44,312 bases of DNA from JAJTFW01 sp031411335. GTDB taxonomy: Bacteria > Bacteroidota > Bacteroidia > AKYH767-A > OLB10. A program made the position numbers and the translations under genes. The stretch covers positions 1 through 44,312 of the forward strand of contig JANOAX010000230.1 in the NCBI GenBank assembly GCA_031411335.1, in the 5' to 3' direction. Below, in pieces: positions 28,115 through 36,380 of this stretch. The notes under the pieces were generated by a model, which was given only the letters and a program-made list of their open reading frames with translations, had not been told where the DNA came from and did not search any database. Position 1 is the first letter of the stretch. Every line of letters begins with the position of its first letter.

Positions 28115-29344
28115 TTAACTTCTCGGCTGCCTATTATTCGACGATGAATTATTTCCTTTTGATGCCGGCTTCCGTGGTGGTCTTTTACTTCTTGTTGAGG
28201 AGTTAAATTCAGGGGACACTCCAATATGTTCAGGTAGTGGCGATGGTGTTAATGTTTTACCGATTAATTTTTCGATTCGTTGAAATCGTTGAAAATCATT
28301 TTGAGTGATTAAGGTAATTGCCACTCCTGATTCTTCAGCGCGTGCTGTTCTGCCAATACGATGTATGTAATCTTCCGGATCATGCGGTGCGTCGTAATTG
28401 ATGACTAAACTCACCCCTTCTACATCGATGCCTCGCGACAATACATCAGTTCCCACCAATACACGAATGTTTCTGCCTTTAAAATTACGCATCAATTCCT
28501 CTCTCTCTTTTTGTTCTAAGTCAGAGTGAAAAGCAGAAGCTTTCACACCTGCTTTTTTTAAATCAGTATTTAACTTTTTAGTGTTTTCTTTTGAAGAAGA
28601 AAAAATGATGATGGATTCGTAAGCAGGATTTTTTAATATGTCAATGGTCATTGGAAGTTTTTGATCCATGTTGACAAAATAAAATTCCTGATGAATTTTT
28701 TCAGCGGGTTGTGATGTCGCTAAACTTATTTGTTTTGGATGTTTTAATATTTTACTTGCAATCGTTTGAATTTTTTGAGGCATGGTTGCAGAGAAAAGCA
28801 ATGTTTGATGTTTCGCAGGCAACATTTTGATGATGCGCAAGATATCGTCGTAAAAACCCATGTCGAGCATGCGATCCGCTTCGTCTAAAATGAGATGTTG
28901 CAAATAACCAAAGTTTACATCATCAGAAGCCATCATCGAAAGCAATCGACCAGGAGTTGCAATGATAATATCGGCGCCTTCACGTAATGCGCGTTTTTGC
29001 TGTTCCCAGATCATCCCATCTCCACCACCATAAATGGGAATAGAACTTACTTGTAAAAAATAACTGAAGCCTTCTATTTGTTGGTCTATTTGCTGAGCAA
29101 GTTCCCGTGTAGGTGCAATAATTAATGTGTTCAGATGGCTGTGATCGGAACGAGCAATTCTGTCTAATATAGGAAGCACATAAGCTGCAGTTTTTCCGGT
29201 ACCCGTTTGTGCACACGCAATTAAATCGTGCCCCTCCTGTATAATAGGAATTGCCATCTCTTGTATAGGTGTTGGCTTATTGAATCCCATGGCGTCGAGG
29301 CCATTTTGAAGTTCTGATGTGAAACCGAAGTCGGTAAAATTCAT
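28115..29344 (-). CDS. DEAD-box ATP-dependent RNA helicase (RhlE-like)
   Basis: The 409-residue protein has the full set of DEAD-box motifs in order: the Q motif (FGFTSELQNGLDAMGFNKPTPIQ), AQTGTGKT, PTRELAQQ, TPGRL, DEAD (in LILDEADRMLDMGF), SAT, then the second RecA domain with IIFSSS, VLVGTDVLSRGIDV and HRIGRTAR. A short basic, Ser/Asn-rich tail follows (about 375-409) and probably binds RNA. It unwinds RNA in ribosome assembly or cold adaptation; the exact role is not visible here. The gene is alone between a T9SS cargo gene and a divergent PhnA-type gene. Confidence 0.93.
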   Translation of the reverse strand: MNFTDFGFTSELQNGLDAMGFNKPTPIQEMAIPIIQEGHDLIACAQTGTGKTAAYVLPILDRIARSDHSHLNTLIIAPTRELAQQIDQQIEGFSYFLQVSSIPIYGGGDGMIWEQQKRALREGADIIIATPGRLLSMMASDDVNFGYLQHLILDEADRMLDMGFYDDILRIIKMLPAKHQTLLFSATMPQKIQTIASKILKHPKQISLATSQPAEKIHQEFYFVNMDQKLPMTIDILKNPAYESIIIFSSSKENTKKLNTDLKKAGVKASAFHSDLEQKEREELMRNFKGRNIRVLVGTDVLSRGIDVEGVSLVINYDAPHDPEDYIHRIGRTARAEESGVAITLITQNDFQRFQRIEKLIGKTLTPSPLPEHIGVSPEFNSSTRSKRPPRKPASKGNNSSSNNRQPRS

Positions 29345-29377
29345 GGTGGAGTGACCCTTTTAGGTCCTATTTTTTTG

Positions 29378-29385
29378 TGAAAATA
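29378..29385 (-). promoter_or_regulatory. -7-like promoter element of the helicase gene
   Basis: The minus strand reads TATTTTCA, a one-base variant of TAnnTTTG, 33 bases upstream of the ATG. No clear -33 element is seen. Confidence 0.35.
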
Positions 29386-29603
29386 GCGAAGTTTCCACTA
29401 GATGATTCGATAAAAGTGAATGTAAGGTAAGAAAAGAGTTGTTCTTTTTTCTATTTACAGAGTGGAGAATGATTATTTGAGTTTAAAGTAACTGATTTAT
29501 AGTCTTGATTTTTTGAAATCCACGCTTGGAATTCAATCCTTTAGAATGATTGAAGATCGAAATAAACCTTAAATAACTACTATTGTGCTCAAATAATAAT
29601 TAG

Positions 29604-30185
29604 ATGAGTACAATAGATACATTGAAAGAAAGGAGTGACAATTCCTGCGAACTATGCAAAGCAACAGATAATCTTTCCATTTACAATGTCCCACCTCAAG
29701 GGGAATCCTATGGTGATGCTGCCATTTTCATTTGCAAAACATGTTTAGATCAACTAGAAAAGAAGGAAGAACTTAATACATCACATTGGTCTTGCTTGCG
29801 CGATAGTATGTGGAGTGAAGTAATACCGGTTCAAGTAGTGTCATGGCGCTTGCTGAACCGCTTGAAAAATGAGACATGGGCTGCAGATCTTATCGATCAG
29901 ATGTATTTAGAGGAGGATGATTTAGATTGGGCAAAAGCAACGGGTGATCATTTGGAATCGGATGCTGATGATATGCATCGCGATAGTAACGGAGTACTTT
30001 TACGTAGTGGCGATTCAGTAACACTCATCAAGTCACTTGATGTAAAAGGATCACAGATTAATGCTAAGATTGGAACGGTTGTAAAAAACATCAAAATAGT
30101 TTCAGAAAATTCAGAACAAATAGAAGGAAAAATTGAAGGGCAATCCATTATTATTCTTACAAAATTTGTTAGAAAATCATCTTGA
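29604..30185 (+). CDS. PhnA/YjdM-type zinc-ribbon protein
   Basis: The 193-residue protein has an N-terminal zinc-ribbon with cysteine pairs CELC and CKTC (about residues 14-44) and a C-terminal PhnA domain with DSNGVLLRSGDSVTLIKSLDVKG. The central part (WSEVIPVQVVSWRLLNRL, then acidic DDLDWAKATGDHLESDADD) matches the longer Bacteroidota form. PhnA was named from the E. coli phosphonate region, but it is not needed for phosphonate use and its function is unresolved. There are no phosphonate genes nearby. The gene stands alone, divergent from the helicase, and ends inside a hairpin that is probably its terminator. Confidence 0.85.
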   Translation: MSTIDTLKERSDNSCELCKATDNLSIYNVPPQGESYGDAAIFICKTCLDQLEKKEELNTSHWSCLRDSMWSEVIPVQVVSWRLLNRLKNETWAADLIDQMYLEEDDLDWAKATGDHLESDADDMHRDSNGVLLRSGDSVTLIKSLDVKGSQINAKIGTVVKNIKIVSENSEQIEGKIEGQSIIILTKFVRKSS

Positions 30186-30210
30186 TTTTTTCTTTTGTCA
30201 AGATGATTTT
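30173..30210 (+). terminator. Hairpin overlapping the PhnA-type stop codon
   Basis: A 13-base perfect inverted repeat (AAAATCATCTTGA and its complement) encloses a T-rich loop. The left arm includes the last codons and the stop. It is a plausible terminator for the upstream gene. Confidence 0.6.
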
Positions 30211-30287
30211 ATGTTCGTTAATTATAAGTAAGCTGTAAAAAAGAGGGGATTCTAAACCAAAAACTAAATTGGCAATCCGTAAAAATA

Positions 30288-30319
30288 AAAAAGCCTGATG
30301 AAATTTCATCAGGCTTTTT
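30288..30319. terminator. Bidirectional rho-independent terminator
   Basis: A 16-base perfect inverted repeat (AAAAAGCCTGATGAAA and its complement) with A and T tracts at the ends lies between convergent genes, so it can act in both directions. Confidence 0.9.
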
Positions 30320-30336
30320 CTTTGAATTAAATTATT

Positions 30337-31698
30337 TTATTTTGTTAGCATCAATGATTTTGAAGAAACAACATTTCCATCAATGATCAATGAATACGTA
30401 TAATTTCCTGCAGCAAATTCATTCGCATTTAATGTAACCTGTCCATTGCCTTTTCCTTTCAATACATAATCACTCACAACAACTCCTGTAACGGAAGTAA
30501 CTGTTAAACGAGCATTTTTCGAATTCTCTGGTAAAAAATACTTGATAGTAGTTGATTGATTAAATGGGTTTGGAGAATTTTGTTCTAAAATTGCGCTTGT
30601 TGGATTGCTTAATCGTTCTGCTGATGAACCATTGTTAAGTGCGGCTTCAATAGCAGCCACTTTACTTTCAAGAGCAGTTAATTGAGATTTTAATGTTTCG
30701 ATTGCAGCATTCTTTGATTCAATTTGTGTTTGTTGCTCTTGAATCGCAGCCGTCAATACCGGTATCATTCCCATGTAATTTACTACTTTAATAGAAGCCG
30801 ATTGACTGATTAACACTCCTGTTTTAGGATGAATTTTTTCAGGCAATGTTACATCTTGAACCAAGTTAGGAAACTGCTCTTGTAAATTTGCAGCCATAAA
30901 TCCAGTTTGTAAATCAGAAGGCAAATACAAGTTTGGATATTCTGATGTACGGAAATTATAAGTAGCTGTTTCTAATTTATTCAGCTTGGTTAATACAGAG
31001 CCTAATGGTTGCACATTACTTTTTAAGCGTGCATCTGAAGGAGTATAATATCTCCATGCTAATACATTTCCTTGAAAATATCCAGCAAAATCAACTGGTG
31101 ACGTAGCCGTTGAAGTATCAGTAGCAATACCCCATACAGCAATGTTTTGAGTAGCAAATTGAGAAGCACCGAAAAGACCGTTACCGACATTTCCTCCGTT
31201 TGTTTGTCCCCATGTACCTGTAGGATCAACAAGGGCTCCAGGATTGTAAGCACTAAAACCTAGTACACCAATATTTCCATCGCCTTCTACACCTACTCCA
31301 TTTCCAAAACCATTTACGCCAATGAAATTTCCGTTAGCAGCTAGACCTATTCCTCCGGTATCACTTGTAATAGAAGTAATGTTTAAGCCAATCACATCTG
31401 CTGAACCTGCATATTTTCCTAAAATCGAAACAACAGGGTCAGTGGCGGTAGTAGATCCTATAATATCTAATCTAGACACTGGAGCAGAATTTCCGATTCC
31501 AATTTTACCATTACTCGTTACAACCATTCGGGTAACATTATTGGTTTTGATTCTTAAGGTTTTTGCATCAGATGTACCAATGTAGTTGGTTGAAGTTGTA
31601 CCTGCATTGCCATTTAAATTCCACGACTGTGCATTCACTTGTTGTGTTGCCACTGTAATTAGCACAGCTAAGCCACAAAGTAATTTTACTTTTTTCAT
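30337..31698 (-). CDS. Secreted tail-fibre-like protein with S74 chaperone-type domain and T9SS sorting domain
   Basis: The 453-residue protein has a signal peptide (about 1-23), a Gly/Asn-rich beta region similar to phage tail-fibre shafts, and an intramolecular chaperone region of the peptidase S74 type (YTPSDARLKSNVQPLGSVLTKLNKL, about 216-300). A coiled coil follows (about 320-355, IQEQQTQIESKNAAIETLKSQLTALESKVAAIEAAL), then a T9SS type A sorting domain (ILEQNSPNPFNQSTTIKYFLPE) with C-terminal SKSLMLTK. It probably forms a trimeric fibre on the cell surface. Such fusions are common in Bacteroidota, so there is no need to invoke a prophage. Confidence 0.87.
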   Translation of the reverse strand: MKKVKLLCGLAVLITVATQQVNAQSWNLNGNAGTTSTNYIGTSDAKTLRIKTNNVTRMVVTSNGKIGIGNSAPVSRLDIIGSTTATDPVVSILGKYAGSADVIGLNITSITSDTGGIGLAANGNFIGVNGFGNGVGVEGDGNIGVLGFSAYNPGALVDPTGTWGQTNGGNVGNGLFGASQFATQNIAVWGIATDTSTATSPVDFAGYFQGNVLAWRYYTPSDARLKSNVQPLGSVLTKLNKLETATYNFRTSEYPNLYLPSDLQTGFMAANLQEQFPNLVQDVTLPEKIHPKTGVLISQSASIKVVNYMGMIPVLTAAIQEQQTQIESKNAAIETLKSQLTALESKVAAIEAALNNGSSAERLSNPTSAILEQNSPNPFNQSTTIKYFLPENSKNARLTVTSVTGVVVSDYVLKGKGNGQVTLNANEFAAGNYTYSLIIDGNVVSSKSLMLTK

Positions 31699-31853
31699 TT
31701 GATTTGAGTTTTAGATTAATAGACCCAAGGTACAAAAAGTATTGAAATAAAAAAGGATTTTATTAATATAATTACGCCATTAACAATCAAGAGATTAAAA
31801 GTAAGGTGGTCTGTTAATTATTATAAGGGGTAGATGTGGCCTTAACAATTTAT

Positions 31854-33491
31854 TTAATAAGCAGAAGAAATCAACACTTTAGAAAAGAATGATTTTTCAG
31901 CAATAGCTTTTAAAAAATATAAGCCGGGAGTATCCATTTGTATTTTAACTGTCCCTGACCCTTGTAAGCACTTAATTATTCTGCTCTGAATATCGTACAA
32001 TACTATTTCCTGTATGCCGTCTGGGAGCTGTATTTGAAAAGTTCCGTTAGATGGATTTGGCCAAACTTTTAGTTCATGATCCGTAATGATTTCTGCAGTA
32101 GAGGTAGGATTCGATAGTCGAGCAATAAACAAATCTTGATAGCCAAATGTTGTGTTATTTAATTGGTGAGTACCAAATTCAACCGGTGAGCTTTCGAACA
32201 TGCCGGTTAGCGTGATGTCACCGTTTGTGGATGCTGTTACTCCAAAACATCTCTCATTTAAATTACCGGTTGGACCCTTCACCCATTCCAGATTTCCATT
32301 CCCATTATACTTTGCTATATAAACATCTTCTCCTCCTGACGAAATTAAAGTGGTAGTATCAAAGCTAACAAAAGAACTATCATACCATCCCGTCACATAA
32401 ATTTCGTTTGATCCATAGGTGTCGATATCATACCCATTAGTTGATCCGGGGCCAGATGAATTTTTTGCCCAAATTACATTTCCAAGAGCATTAAACTTTG
32501 CAATAAACATTGATGATTCTCCCGTGTTATTAAGGTTTATCGCCCCAAACGAAAAGACAGGACTTTGGAAATTACCAGTTATAAAAACATCTCCATTTGA
32601 TTCGACAGCCACTGATGACGCAACTTCAAAAGAAGCACCCACACCACGTGTAGCCCATTGTGCAACTCCCGAAGAATCCAGTTTAGCAAGAAATACATCG
32701 GAACCTCCACTGTTGGGTAATGTGAATGATCCAATAGTAATACCGTTAGCGCCATACATACCTGTGATATAAATATTATTCAAAGTATCACAATCCACTC
32801 CTAAACCCCAATCATCCATAAAGCCACCTATGCTTTGCGCCCATTGTAATACGCCACCGCTGTTATATTTAGCCAGCAGAATATCCACATTGTTAATATC
32901 ATTTACAACAAGTGAATCAAATAATATGGTTTGAGATTTAAATCGACCAATAACAATCACATCATTGCTATTGTTGCATTGAAGTGAATGTCCTACCACA
33001 TAATTTACCAGACTTGTACCTCGCACTCCCTTGCCCCAAATTTCATTTCCTAAACTATCGTATTTTATTAGGAACATCGAATATTGAAAGTTCGATGTTA
33101 AGAGAGAATCACCACCAAACTGGATATTATTATTATAAGTACCGGTTAAATAAATATTCCCATTTCCATCGCATGTAATATCATTTACATTTTCTTCTCC
33201 AACATTTCCAAAAGAGCGCACCCACAATTCATTGCCAGCAGCATCGTATTTGGCAATGAAAACATCATACCCGCCAATCGAATATATAACACTGTTTTGA
33301 AAGTTTAGCGGGGTGCTAAAGTAACTTCCGGTTACGATAATATTTCCACTAGCGTCAGTGCAACTACGAACTGCAATGTCAAAATGATTTCCATTTGCGC
33401 TTTTTACCCATTGCCAAATTGGAGTTTGGGTAAACGCTAAATTGTTTATTGAACAGAGAGCAGAAATGATGATCAGTAATAAATATCGCAT
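31854..33491 (-). CDS. Secreted SBBP-type beta-propeller protein with T9SS sorting domain
   Basis: The 545-residue protein has a signal peptide (about 1-21) and about eight repeats of roughly 50 residues with the pattern DVFIAKYDAAGNELWVRSFG...NIYLTGTYNNN, as in SBBP propellers. The C-terminus is a T9SS type A sorting domain (LKVWPNPSNGTFQIQLPDGIQ...). It is a shorter relative in architecture of the propeller protein at 24853-27675, lacking the DUF11-like part. It should be exported to the cell surface. The function is unknown. The preceding S74-type gene lies downstream on the same strand, 155 bases away. Confidence 0.87.
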   Translation of the reverse strand: MRYLLLIIISALCSINNLAFTQTPIWQWVKSANGNHFDIAVRSCTDASGNIIVTGSYFSTPLNFQNSVIYSIGGYDVFIAKYDAAGNELWVRSFGNVGEENVNDITCDGNGNIYLTGTYNNNIQFGGDSLLTSNFQYSMFLIKYDSLGNEIWGKGVRGTSLVNYVVGHSLQCNNSNDVIVIGRFKSQTILFDSLVVNDINNVDILLAKYNSGGVLQWAQSIGGFMDDWGLGVDCDTLNNIYITGMYGANGITIGSFTLPNSGGSDVFLAKLDSSGVAQWATRGVGASFEVASSVAVESNGDVFITGNFQSPVFSFGAINLNNTGESSMFIAKFNALGNVIWAKNSSGPGSTNGYDIDTYGSNEIYVTGWYDSSFVSFDTTTLISSGGEDVYIAKYNGNGNLEWVKGPTGNLNERCFGVTASTNGDITLTGMFESSPVEFGTHQLNNTTFGYQDLFIARLSNPTSTAEIITDHELKVWPNPSNGTFQIQLPDGIQEIVLYDIQSRIIKCLQGSGTVKIQMDTPGLYFLKAIAEKSFFSKVLISSAY

Positions 33492-33508
33492 ATTACCTAT
33501 TTTTATTT

Positions 33509-33534
33509 ATTGTAAATATAAAAATATTTACAAT
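33509..33534. promoter_or_regulatory. AT-rich perfect inverted repeat upstream of an SBBP gene
   Basis: ATTGTAAATAT and its complement flank a four-base loop, 17 bases before the minus-strand ATG at 33491. It could be a repressor operator or an mRNA hairpin in the 5' leader. Confidence 0.4.
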
Positions 33535-33693
33535 TCAAATAACGAGAAAGGTAAAGAATTGAATCACCTTGTTCTCTCGTGATATTCAAATTGTAATACT
33601 GTCTAAGCTTGTAAGAAGGGTGCTTTAAAGTCTTTCGTTTTTTTACTTTTCGATTACTTTTATATTATTTATTATATTGATTTTTAATTTTCG

Positions 33694-33701
33694 TATTTTT
33701 G
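33694..33701 (+). promoter_or_regulatory. -7 promoter element of the YCF48-like gene
   Basis: TATTTTTG matches TAnnTTTG and ends 17 bases before the ATG at 33719. No good -33 element is visible. Confidence 0.4.
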
Positions 33702-33718
33702 ATGTTAACTAGAGTGGT

Positions 33719-35038
33719 ATGCAAAAAATAATTACAACATCAATTTATTTTAATATTTTATTTTGTTTGACATCTTATTGCCAAACTTTCGATTGGTCTA
33801 TTACCAGTTGTCCTGCCGCAACCTCTAGATTTGATGATATGTCTTTCGTAAATGAACAATTAGGATGGGTAATTGATTTTAATGGTGGATTGTATAAAAC
33901 TATAGATGGAGGACAAAGCTGGACATCATTAGTGGGGCCTCCTAGTAATGTCTATCGCTCAGTTCATTTCATAGATTCATTACGAGGATTTATCGGGGTA
34001 TTAGGATCAGCAAATGTTGATTCAACAATCATATATCAAACAATTGATGGAGGAAGTAATTGGTCGCCAATTCCCAGTTTCCCAATACCTATTGGTTCAA
34101 TTGCTGAGCTCGGTGGAATTTGCGGGATGTGCTCGGTAGAAGATTCTGTAGTTTATGCATGTGGTAGATTCTGGGGACCTAGTTATGTTTATAAATCTAC
34201 TAATTCAGGAGTAAATTGGCAGAGAATTGATTTGAATAATCTAGCTTATGGATTGATAGATATTTATTTTTGGAGTAAGGACTCTGGAATTGCAGTAGGG
34301 AGTACAGATACAAGTTCTATTGCGGTATATTCAAATGCAGCGATTTTTCGGACAGTTGATGGAGGAGCAAATTGGTCAATTGTTTATCAATCTCAAATGC
34401 AAGGTGAAACATGCTGGAAGATTAGTGTACCACAAACTGGATATTTCTTTGTTTCAGTTGAACAATATAATGTCGGACCTAGGTACATTCTAAAGTCAAC
34501 AGACTATGGTAATACTTGGAATGAAATGCAATATAGCTATTGTCAAGCAGGAAATGTGATAGCTAATCAAGGCATAGGGTTTAGAACAATAAATGAAGGT
34601 TGGGTGGGGATTAATGCGACTTCTGCAATTCCAAATTCAGTATTTCATACTACCGATGGTGGGCTAACTTGGTTGAACGACACTATTGAATGGGGATTAA
34701 ATAGGTTTAGGTTCCTAAATGATTCGGTAGGATTTGCTAGTGGTCAACATGTATACAAGCTAACTAAAAATTCTTTGGTTTCAAACACGGAAAATATTTC
34801 AAAAAACGGTTTTGAATTATATCCAACCTTATCTAATGGAATAATTAATGTTAAGTTCGAATCAGAAGAAAAAAAATTATTAAAAGTGTTAAGTGTTGAT
34901 GGAAAATATTTCGAAAGTTTTAATCTGATTGGAAAGGAAACCCAACTTGACTTATCATCTTATCCTTCCGGGGCATATTATTTAATAGTTCAATCGAAGG
35001 AAAGGTATACCTCTGAAGTGTTTTTTATTAAGAAGTAA
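33719..35038 (+). CDS. Secreted YCF48/BNR-like beta-propeller protein with T9SS sorting domain
   Basis: The 439-residue protein has a signal peptide (about 1-21) and repeated propeller blades with the motif YKTIDGGQSWTSL, YQTIDGGSNWSPI, YKSTNSGVNWQRI, FRTVDGGANWSIV, LKSTDYGNTWNEM and FHTTDGGLTWLND. A T9SS type A sorting domain follows (about 360-439, NGFELYPTLSNGIINVKF ... SEVFFIKK). It should be exported and anchored or released at the surface. A truncated GIY-YIG remnant abuts its stop codon on the opposite strand, so the 3' boundary is a recombination or insertion junction, but the sorting domain itself looks complete. Confidence 0.88.
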   Translation: MQKIITTSIYFNILFCLTSYCQTFDWSITSCPAATSRFDDMSFVNEQLGWVIDFNGGLYKTIDGGQSWTSLVGPPSNVYRSVHFIDSLRGFIGVLGSANVDSTIIYQTIDGGSNWSPIPSFPIPIGSIAELGGICGMCSVEDSVVYACGRFWGPSYVYKSTNSGVNWQRIDLNNLAYGLIDIYFWSKDSGIAVGSTDTSSIAVYSNAAIFRTVDGGANWSIVYQSQMQGETCWKISVPQTGYFFVSVEQYNVGPRYILKSTDYGNTWNEMQYSYCQAGNVIANQGIGFRTINEGWVGINATSAIPNSVFHTTDGGLTWLNDTIEWGLNRFRFLNDSVGFASGQHVYKLTKNSLVSNTENISKNGFELYPTLSNGIINVKFESEEKKLLKVLSVDGKYFESFNLIGKETQLDLSSYPSGAYYLIVQSKERYTSEVFFIKK

Positions 35039-35166
35039 ACCGTACTTTTCGACATACCATTTTCATGTTCACTCATTCTTCGAATAAAATTCGCAGTGTA
35101 ACCAATATAAAATAAATGGTCCTTTAAACTGTACAGTACATATACTGCAAACTTTGGATGTTCCAT
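34990..35166 (-). pseudogene. Truncated GIY-YIG nuclease gene, 5' copy
   Basis: From an ATG at 35164-35166 the minus strand encodes 42 residues that align with the N-terminus of the intact GIY-YIG protein at 35314-35604 (MEHPKFAVYVLYSLKD against MKQPQFAVYVLYSLKD, through SKST). At about 35040 the similarity ends and the frame runs antisense into the end of the preceding T9SS gene, stopping after 58 residues. A 34-base exact match is shared by the two copies (35110-35143 and 35558-35591). The copy lacks the catalytic C-terminal half. Confidence 0.8.
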
Positions 35167-35200
35167 TTAAAATATTTTTTAACCTCAATGAAAAATGCCA

Positions 35201-35240
35201 CCGAAGTAGAAAATCTCGCTATGCTCGATTTACACTTCGG
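35201..35240. repeat. Hairpin between the two GIY-YIG copies
   Basis: CCGAAGT and ACTTCGG enclose a second inverted pair AAATC/GATTT. It lies just upstream of the truncated copy and may be part of the duplicated unit or a separate repeat. Confidence 0.4.
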
Positions 35241-35313
35241 GGCAGTGAGGCGTTCCTGCAGTACTGCGAGACTCTAACCTCTGATGCTTTTATTTTTTAA
35301 ACAGATAATAAAA

Positions 35314-35604
35314 TTACTTAGTAACTAATTCATCATTTATTTCACTCAAACTTTCACTGAGCATTAATCTTAATATTCTCCTTCCTACAGTCGTTTTGAA
35401 ATAAAGTTCTCTTCTCATTGCGTCCTTTTTTGAATAATAATACTCAACCAATACCACTATAAATGGTCTTCTTGATGCAGTACTTTTAGAGCGCCCCTCT
35501 TTATGCTCACCCATTCTTCGGTTGAAATCGGTTGTAAATCCAATATAAAACTGGAGATCCTTTAAACTGTACAGTACATATACTGCAAACTGAGGTTGTT
35601 TCAT
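35314..35604 (-). CDS. GIY-YIG domain nuclease-like protein
   Basis: The 96-residue protein is a stand-alone GIY-YIG domain of the UPF0213 size class: the motif occurs as YVLYSLKDLQFYIG, followed by RRMGEHKEG, then VEYYYSKKDAMRRELYFKTTVGRR with the conserved Glu and Lys of the active site region. Stand-alone GIY-YIG genes occur in many copies in Bacteroidota genomes; roles in repair or mobility have been proposed, but the function is unproven. A truncated second copy lies 147 bases downstream in the same orientation. The terminator at 35656-35686 separates it from tRNA-Asn upstream. Confidence 0.85.
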   Translation of the reverse strand: MKQPQFAVYVLYSLKDLQFYIGFTTDFNRRMGEHKEGRSKSTASRRPFIVVLVEYYYSKKDAMRRELYFKTTVGRRILRLMLSESLSEINDELVTK

Positions 35605-35655
35605 TGATAAAATTTATTTGTCTTCAATTGAAAAAGAAAAGACTGTTCATTTAAC

Positions 35656-35686
35656 AAAAAAGGCCAGCAATTTGCTGACCTTTTTT
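35656..35686. terminator. Rho-independent terminator downstream of tRNA-Asn
   Basis: AAAAAAGGCCAGCAA pairs with TTGCTGACCTTTTTT apart from one C-A mismatch. On the minus strand it follows the tRNA and its two hairpins and ends in a T tract. Confidence 0.8.
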
Positions 35687-35697
35687 GTATTTGTATT

Positions 35698-35797
35698 CCG
35701 CCAAGCAGTAGAGAAACTCGCAAAAGCTCATTTCACACTGCTTGGCGGAGAAGCGTGAGGAAAGTTGTGCAAAGCACACTTTCCTCTCTGCTTCTCC
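35698..35797. repeat. Two nested hairpins directly 3' of tRNA-Asn
   Basis: CCGCCAAGCAGT (35698-35709) pairs perfectly with 35737-35748. An adjoining stem pairs GGAGAAGC (35747-35754) with 35790-35797, and inside it GAGGAAAGTTGTGC pairs with GCACACTTTCCTC apart from one bulged T. On the minus strand the second hairpin starts two bases after the tRNA discriminator base. Confidence 0.75.
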
Positions 35798-35798
35798 G

Positions 35799-35872
35799 CT
35801 CCCCCTCCTGGGCTCGAACCAGGGACCCCATGATTAACAGTCATGTGCTCTAACCAGCTGAGCTAAGGAGGA
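35799..35872 (-). tRNA. tRNA-Asn (anticodon GTT)
   Basis: The minus strand folds into a standard 74-base cloverleaf: acceptor TCCTCCT pairing with AGGGGGA (one T-G wobble), D stem GCTC/GAGC, anticodon stem CATGA/TCATG with loop CTGTTAA giving anticodon GTT, and T arm CCTGG-TTCGAGC-CCAGG. The discriminator is G, as usual for asparagine. The terminal CCA is not encoded. A likely promoter lies about 150 bases upstream at 36021-36052. Confidence 0.95.
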
Positions 35873-36020
35873 ATAATCCTCTTTCTGTTTTACAGGGAGA
35901 GGACCACATTTTCCGGCTCAAGCCATCTCGTCAGAAATGACGAGACTAAAACACTTGTATGGGGCATTAGGTGAAGAACGTTGTAATGGCCAACTAAACG
36001 TTGTTTTCATTACGGGGTTG
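35873..36020 (-). other. Structured leader between the tRNA-Asn promoter and the tRNA
   Basis: If transcription starts near 36017, about 145 bases precede the tRNA. They contain a GAAA-loop-like hairpin CTCGTCA-gaaa-TGACGAG (35927-35944, as read on the plus strand) and a smaller CCTCT/AGAGG stem enclosing CTGT/ACAG. I see no second tRNA or ORF here. Confidence 0.4.
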
Positions 36021-36052
36021 CAAAAATAATACATCAGTTGTTAATTCACAAA
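36021..36052 (-). promoter_or_regulatory. Promoter of tRNA-Asn
   Basis: On the minus strand TTTG (36049-36052) and TATTTTTG (36021-36028) are 20 bases apart, an almost ideal Bacteroidota -33/-7 pair, followed by CAACCCC as is common at stable RNA promoters. Confidence 0.65.
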
Positions 36053-36336
36053 GATCGACGCTTTATTAATTTGCTGCTATTCAGCCATATTATCTATAAA
36101 TTGGATTTATTATTTCTATTATTTATTTATGAAGGCTTTATTTGAAGGCTTTTGATCTATTATGACTACATGATCCAATTTTTTCCCTGAAGTTCGCTTT
36201 TCGGGTTGGATGGTTTCTTAATCTAATCATACCTTGTGTTAAAATATAAACAATTTATACCGTAAAGAATTGAAAAACAAATATAAGCATATTCGTAATT
36301 TATCCCTTTTTACAAGGACGTTAGCGCTTTAACCCG
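36053..36336. other. Intergenic region, no gene seen
   Basis: AT-rich sequence between the divergent tRNA-Asn and PfkB kinase promoters. I see no ORF or strong structure. Confidence 0.4.
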
Positions 36337-36344
36337 TATTTTCG
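36337..36344 (+). promoter_or_regulatory. -7-like promoter element of the PfkB kinase gene
   Basis: TATTTTCG lies 36 bases before the ATG. Together with its flanks (CCGTATTTTCGCA) it is identical over 13 bases to the promoter of the mutase subunit gene near 42511. Confidence 0.45.
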
Positions 36345-36380
36345 CAGAATATCTTATTCTAAAAATAAAACATATAAAGC

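Noticed and set aside
30337..31698. Prophage tail-fibre gene
   Set aside because: It has a signal peptide and T9SS sorting domain, and no other phage genes are near.
35698..35872. Integration site of a genomic island at tRNA-Asn
   Set aside because: No integrase and no second copy of the tRNA 3' end is visible in the window.
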